DNA of 64,000 nucleotides from JBIKWM01 sp044356305 (GTDB lineage Bacteria; Bacteroidota; Bacteroidia; UBA10329). The notes under the pieces are model-generated. The model saw only the letters and a list, made by a program, of their open reading frames with translations. It was not told where the DNA came from and did no database searches. The position numbers were made by a program, and so were the translations under genes. Positions 60,234 through 64,000 of this stretch are shown here, in pieces (the stretch's first letter is position 1; each line of letters starts with the position of its first letter). The stretch is from the NCBI GenBank assembly GCA_044356305.1, contig JBIKWM010000007.1, forward strand, positions 36,559 to 100,558, read 5' to 3'.

Positions 60234-62855
60234 TCACAACCTCCCGCCCAGCACCACGCTGAGTTTGAAGGCTCGGGTGTCGCCCTGGGCGTTCCACACC
60301 TCGAAGTAGAGGAGGTACATGCCGATGCGGGCCTTGGAGCCCGAGTCGGTGATGCCGTCCCAACTGATGGTGCCCTGGGTGCCGAGCAGGAGGTTCTGGG
60401 CCAGGGTGCGCACGGTGCGGCCGCGGGGGTCGAAGAAGGTGATGTTGGCCACGTTGCCGGGCTCGGTAAAGGCGTAGTTGATAAGGAGGTTGTCGTTGAA
60501 GCCATCGGCATCGGGCGAGAAGATGGGCGGCTCGGTGCTCACCTCGCCTGCGGGCAGGCCAGCCACCTGCAGCTGCGAGTTCTGCACGCCCGGGGTGCCG
60601 AAGCCGTATTCCTGGGCGGCACTGTGCCAGTTGGTACGGTCGGCAGCGGGGCGGGCGGGGTCGATGCGCTCGAGGCTGACCCCATCGGGATTGAGGAGCG
60701 GGAAGTGCATATCGGTGGTGTAGGCCAGGTGGTCGGCCACCGAGTCGTTGGCCATGAGGAGGTACACGGTGCTGCTGTCGTTGTTGTAGCTGGGCATGGT
60801 GGGCACTATGATCCAGTTGCCTATGCCGTGGTTGATGTAGGTGATCTGGTTGACGGTGCTGTCCTCGGTGATGACGGCATATTCGCCTGCCCTGAGGGGC
60901 CATACCTGTGCGGCTATCTCTTTGATGTTCCAGATGGTGTCCTCGTCAAAATTGGCGAGGGCCATGCCGCGCAGGTCAACGGTGCGGGCGCTGCGGTTGT
61001 AGAGCTCGACATAGTCCTGCCCATCGATGTAGGGGTCAAAGAGCACCTCGTTTATGACCACATCGCCCATCTGCGGGGAGTAGGGCTGCTCGATGGTGAA
61101 GAGGACGGTGTCAGTGGCATTGCCCTGGCAGTCGGTGAGCCCGAGGATGCCAATGGTGTAGACCACCCCGGTGTCGAGCGGGGGATTGAACACGAGGGTG
61201 AAGAGGTCGGTGCGAATGCTGTCCCACGCCATGCTGACAATGGTGACCGGGGGCGAGGCGAAGTAGGTGGGCAGTGTGCCGCTGAGGGGGAGGGTATCGA
61301 CCGGTTCGGTGAACGAGAGCCGCAGCGTGTCGGCAGCGGCCAGCACCACGGCAGCGGCCACGGGGCCCAGGGTGTCGGGGGCGGCATCGTACACCGAGTT
61401 GGCCTGATTGGGGGTGCCTCCGTTGGGGTGCTCGCTGAAGCGCCAGTTGCCACGGCCGCTGCAGGCCAGCGTGGGGTTGACCTGCTCGAACGACCAGCCG
61501 CCATCGGCCTTCACCTCGTCAGTGAACCACGTGCCGTCATACACGGTCTGGTCGATGATGGTGCCGCTGGCATCGGTGAGGCGGATAAGGTCGCCCGTAT
61601 TGTTGAGCGATGGGAACGAGGGCACGAGCAGCACATTGGGGAAGAAGGCAAACAGGTCGGCCGTGGTGGTGGACACGAGCAGCAGATTCTCGCCCGGGGC
61701 CATGATGTGGGCGGGCAGGGTGCCGTCTGAGCTGCCATCGGAGAGTGTCCATCCGCCCAGGTCGATGAACTTGGTGCTGGTGTTGAGCACCTCGACATAT
61801 TCGGCATCGGGCATGTTCACCACGGGGTTGGGGTCGGCAATGAACTCGTTGATGACCACATCGCGCCACGAGGCGGCCTCGGGCAGCACGTAGGTGAAGG
61901 GCAATGTGGCAGTGGCCATGGCGTTGGCGCTCAGGTCAGCCACATTGGCAATGGTGAGGTTGTAGGTGGTGCCGTTGCTGAAGGTGCCGGCAAACGTGAG
62001 GTGCACGAGGGTGGGGTCAATGGCATCGCGCACGGCTGTGGCCACGGTGGGCGCACCGTTGTCGGCCGCGTAGTTCAATGCTGTTTCGGCCGTGGTCTGG
62101 TCCACGGGTTCGGAGAAGCTCACATCCACGGTCGAGGCCCCTGTGACGCTCACGGCCAGCACGGTGGGCGGCTGGGTGTCGAACACCCACGGGCCATAGT
62201 ACACATCGTCATACACGAAATTGTCGATGTTGCTCACCGTGAACACATCGAGCAGGCCCAGATGGGCCGAGGTGGCGAAGGTGGCATCGGTGCCATTGGC
62301 CGCTGGCACGTAGCTGGTGCCGCCCGTGGGGTCGATGTCGAGCTGCCAGTTGCCGGTGGCATCGCGCCTCACCCGTACCCGGATGGCAAAGCTGGAGGCG
62401 ATCTGGGCATCGGGCCCACGGCAGATGCTTACGGTGGCCGCACCCGACTGGCGGAACAGTTCGACCGCATCGTTGCTCAGCGCCTCACCGAACTGCAGGA
62501 AATACCCGTTGAGCGGGCCACTCACATCGGCCTGGTCGCTGGCCAGATAGACGCGCCCGTAGTTGCTCGAACTGCCGGCAAATGCATGGTTCACATAGAT
62601 GCTCCACTCGCGGTCGTTCAGGTTGCCATCAACCAGCGGGGTGCTGAGCCATAGCTGGCCTGCCACGGTGGCCTGGCTCTGCAGGCGGCCCTCGGTGTTC
62701 ACCACAAACGAATCGATGTTACCTGCCCAGGTCGGGTTGCTCAGTATCTCGCTGTCCGCGAAATCGTCAATCACTTGGGCTGCCGAACGGGTGGGCAGGA
62801 GCCACCCGGCACCGATAAGTATCAGAGCGGATACGAACCTCTGGAATCTGTTCAT
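60234..62855 (-). CDS. lamin-tail-domain surface protein with gliding-type C-terminus
   Basis: An 873-residue exported protein. Signal peptide (FVSALILIGAGWLLPTRSAAQ), an N-terminal lectin-like region (about residues 28-205), an SbsA Ig-like domain (TVLAVSVTGASTVDVSFSEP), lamin-tail domain 1 (WRDVVINEFIADPNPVVN ... AEYVEVLNTSTKFIDLGGW), a second Ig-like domain, lamin-tail domain 2 (MGDVVINEVLFDPYIDGQDY ... VELYNRSARTVDLRG), and a C-terminal FlgD-Ig/CHU_C-like domain (FSPDADGFNDNLLINYAF ... GMYLLYFEVWNAQGDTRAFK) that serves as a T9SS signal of type B. Similar proteins may bind extracellular material. Confidence 0.9.
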   Translation of the reverse strand: MNRFQRFVSALILIGAGWLLPTRSAAQVIDDFADSEILSNPTWAGNIDSFVVNTEGRLQSQATVAGQLWLSTPLVDGNLNDREWSIYVNHAFAGSSSNYGRVYLASDQADVSGPLNGYFLQFGEALSNDAVELFRQSGAATVSICRGPDAQIASSFAIRVRVRRDATGNWQLDIDPTGGTSYVPAANGTDATFATSAHLGLLDVFTVSNIDNFVYDDVYYGPWVFDTQPPTVLAVSVTGASTVDVSFSEPVDQTTAETALNYAADNGAPTVATAVRDAIDPTLVHLTFAGTFSNGTTYNLTIANVADLSANAMATATLPFTYVLPEAASWRDVVINEFIADPNPVVNMPDAEYVEVLNTSTKFIDLGGWTLSDGSSDGTLPAHIMAPGENLLLVSTTTADLFAFFPNVLLVPSFPSLNNTGDLIRLTDASGTIIDQTVYDGTWFTDEVKADGGWSFEQVNPTLACSGRGNWRFSEHPNGGTPNQANSVYDAAPDTLGPVAAAVVLAAADTLRLSFTEPVDTLPLSGTLPTYFASPPVTIVSMAWDSIRTDLFTLVFNPPLDTGVVYTIGILGLTDCQGNATDTVLFTIEQPYSPQMGDVVINEVLFDPYIDGQDYVELYNRSARTVDLRGMALANFDEDTIWNIKEIAAQVWPLRAGEYAVITEDSTVNQITYINHGIGNWIIVPTMPSYNNDSSTVYLLMANDSVADHLAYTTDMHFPLLNPDGVSLERIDPARPAADRTNWHSAAQEYGFGTPGVQNSQLQVAGLPAGEVSTEPPIFSPDADGFNDNLLINYAFTEPGNVANITFFDPRGRTVRTLAQNLLLGTQGTISWDGITDSGSKARIGMYLLYFEVWNAQGDTRAFKLSVVLGGRL

Positions 62856-62908
62856 CGGGGGCTAAAGATAGAATTCCAGTGCAAGGGGCCTTTTATTGAA
62901 AGGATAAA

Positions 62909-63955
62909 TCATTCTGCCTTATCGGCCAGCGAACGCATGAACCGCCTGACCCCGCTCACCGCCACGGTGTCTTTGGATTGAAGGAGATGGACGAGTCGCT
63001 TTTGGAAGACCTTGGCCGCAAGGGCATGGGGCGCATCGAGGTGATAGGCGGCATATTCGCTGCGCAGCAGGCCCATGCCGAAAACGGGTGCATACACTTG
63101 CCCGATGGGGTCCCAGCGCAGGTGGAGCAATCCTGAATCGGCCACCAGTGGGGCCTCCCGATAATGCACGTTGACCAGCTCGGTGTGATGAACGTACCGA
63201 AAACACAGCGGATCGGTAGAGACCAGTTCTGAGTGATACCAAAGGTTGCGAGGGGAGCTCCATCCATTGAGGTTGGCGCGTTCCATGATGTTGAGCACCG
63301 GCCGCATACCACTCGGTCCAATGGAATAAAAATGGCGATTGAACTGCCAGATGCCAGTGCCTGAGCCCAGGCACTCGACATGGTGAAAAATAACGGTGCC
63401 ATCAGCGCGCACAAAATGGCCGGCCTGCATGCCGTAGTGGTGATAGTTGTGAATGAAACCAACGATGCGCTGCGAGGCAATGAAGTAGATATCCACTTCC
63501 CACGAGCCGTACTCGGAGCCGATGACCAGGGCATATCTGTTCGGCTGCGCAGGCGACCCATCGAAAAAGATAGGGCTGAACTGGACCTGATCCCCATCAA
63601 CAAAAGTTGTATCGAGGGGATACGGGAATATCCTCCGTGCAAATGCCAAGGGCAATCGGTGGCCGAGCCAAGTGGCATCGGAATCGGACAGCACGCTGAC
63701 GAGGGTGAGGTGGTCAGTATCGGAAAGGGCGATGGAAAGCGGCACAAACGATTCGAAGTAATTGCGCTCAGCACCTGCCAGCGCCATCTGCACCATGGCA
63801 TCAGTGTCGAGGGTATCGAGCGCCACGGCAAGGGTGTCGGTGGCGGGGATGTGCTGCGTGGTGTCAGCCCCCGAGGTCCGGTGCATCACCTCGGCCCGAT
63901 TGCACGAACCGAAAAGAACAGCCAGCAACATGGCAAGGGGCCAACTGCGCATCAT
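62909..63955 (-). CDS. orphan lipoprotein
   Basis: A 348-residue protein with a lipoprotein signal (WPLAMLLAVLFGSC) and Thr/Asp-rich linker (TTQHIPATDTLAVALDTLDTD). The body has no motif I recognise; it is rich in Tyr/His/Trp (for example HNYHHYGMQAGHF and RNLWYHSELV). Two adjacent ATGs (63955, 63952) can start it. It is 53 bp upstream of the lamin-tail gene on the same strand and may be co-transcribed. Confidence 0.7.
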   Translation of the reverse strand: MMRSWPLAMLLAVLFGSCNRAEVMHRTSGADTTQHIPATDTLAVALDTLDTDAMVQMALAGAERNYFESFVPLSIALSDTDHLTLVSVLSDSDATWLGHRLPLAFARRIFPYPLDTTFVDGDQVQFSPIFFDGSPAQPNRYALVIGSEYGSWEVDIYFIASQRIVGFIHNYHHYGMQAGHFVRADGTVIFHHVECLGSGTGIWQFNRHFYSIGPSGMRPVLNIMERANLNGWSSPRNLWYHSELVSTDPLCFRYVHHTELVNVHYREAPLVADSGLLHLRWDPIGQVYAPVFGMGLLRSEYAAYHLDAPHALAAKVFQKRLVHLLQSKDTVAVSGVRRFMRSLADKAE

Positions 63956-64000
63956 TCCGAAGGGAAAGATCAGTTAGGCCTGGCCGAGAACATCTCGCGC

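Noticed and set aside
1..64000. tRNA, rRNA, prophage, integrative element or transposon
   Set aside because: No T-loop-like sequence in a plausible cloverleaf context, no integrase, transposase or phage structural gene was seen on either strand; a tRNAscan run would settle the RNA point.

Overview
The window comes from a fairly GC-rich member of the Bacteroidota, most likely a Flavobacteriales lineage (Cryomorphaceae/Schleiferiaceae-like); this placement is inference. The evidence is type IX secretion C-terminal sorting domains on a subtilisin and a PhoD-like phosphodiesterase, a gliding-motility-type C-terminus on a lamin-tail protein, an OmpA protein with thrombospondin type 3 repeats, the folP / DUF1599 divergent pair, kynurenine-pathway enzymes, and promoters of the Bacteroidota type (TTG ... 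TAnnTTTG). I saw no rRNA, tRNA, integrase, transposase, prophage or CRISPR array.

Layout. 1-700: 3' end of an arsenic operon (DUF6428 tail, a 41-residue membrane protein, arsC). 700-2480: accessory stretch with an AT-rich FRG-domain gene, a gene remnant and a 21-bp-period array. 2481-22263: mostly housekeeping: pruA, an RsmF-like methyltransferase, a two-component system, xth, folP, DUF1599, ompA, a deoxynucleoside kinase and folK, sppA, GH3, a secreted subtilisin, an HsdR_N protein and valS. 22264-24670: accessory stretch with REP-like hairpins, two AT-rich small genes, an Fn3 protein and a second 21-bp-period array. 24673-31045: surface-polysaccharide genes (GT2, CapA, asparagine-synthase-like, two GT4). 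31113-37219: guaB, then a LysR regulator facing icd - DUF6671 - SbtA-type bicarbonate transporter. 37324-45411: DUF1761, a collagen-like surface protein, a metal-receptor protein, cystathionine beta-synthase, a DOPA-dioxygenase-like enzyme, 3-hydroxyanthranilate dioxygenase and PhoD. 45437-48014: a DUF433/DUF5615 toxin-antitoxin pair, hemB and an ACMSD-like decarboxylase. 48037-53165: a tight six-gene glycan cassette (epimerase, ATP-grasp, HAD, GT2, NeuD acetyltransferase, WecE-type aminotransferase). 53168-59092: S9 peptidase, an unrecognised polytopic membrane protein and an M1 peptidase. 59093-60233: terminator, third 21-bp-period array and a broken gene. 60234-63955: lamin-tail surface protein and an orphan lipoprotein.

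The most unusual signals are outside the obvious genes. Three separate arrays, each of exact 21-bp period but with unrelated overall sequence, each sit directly upstream of an accessory gene or gene remnant, and read on that gene's strand all three give heptads carrying Leu-Pro. A 70-bp perfect inverted repeat links the end of the ars operon to the end of a glycosyltransferase 24 kb away. A dispersed hairpin shows compensatory base changes between its two copies. Several genes have a -7 box only 4-13 nt from the start codon, which suggests leaderless or near-leaderless mRNAs.
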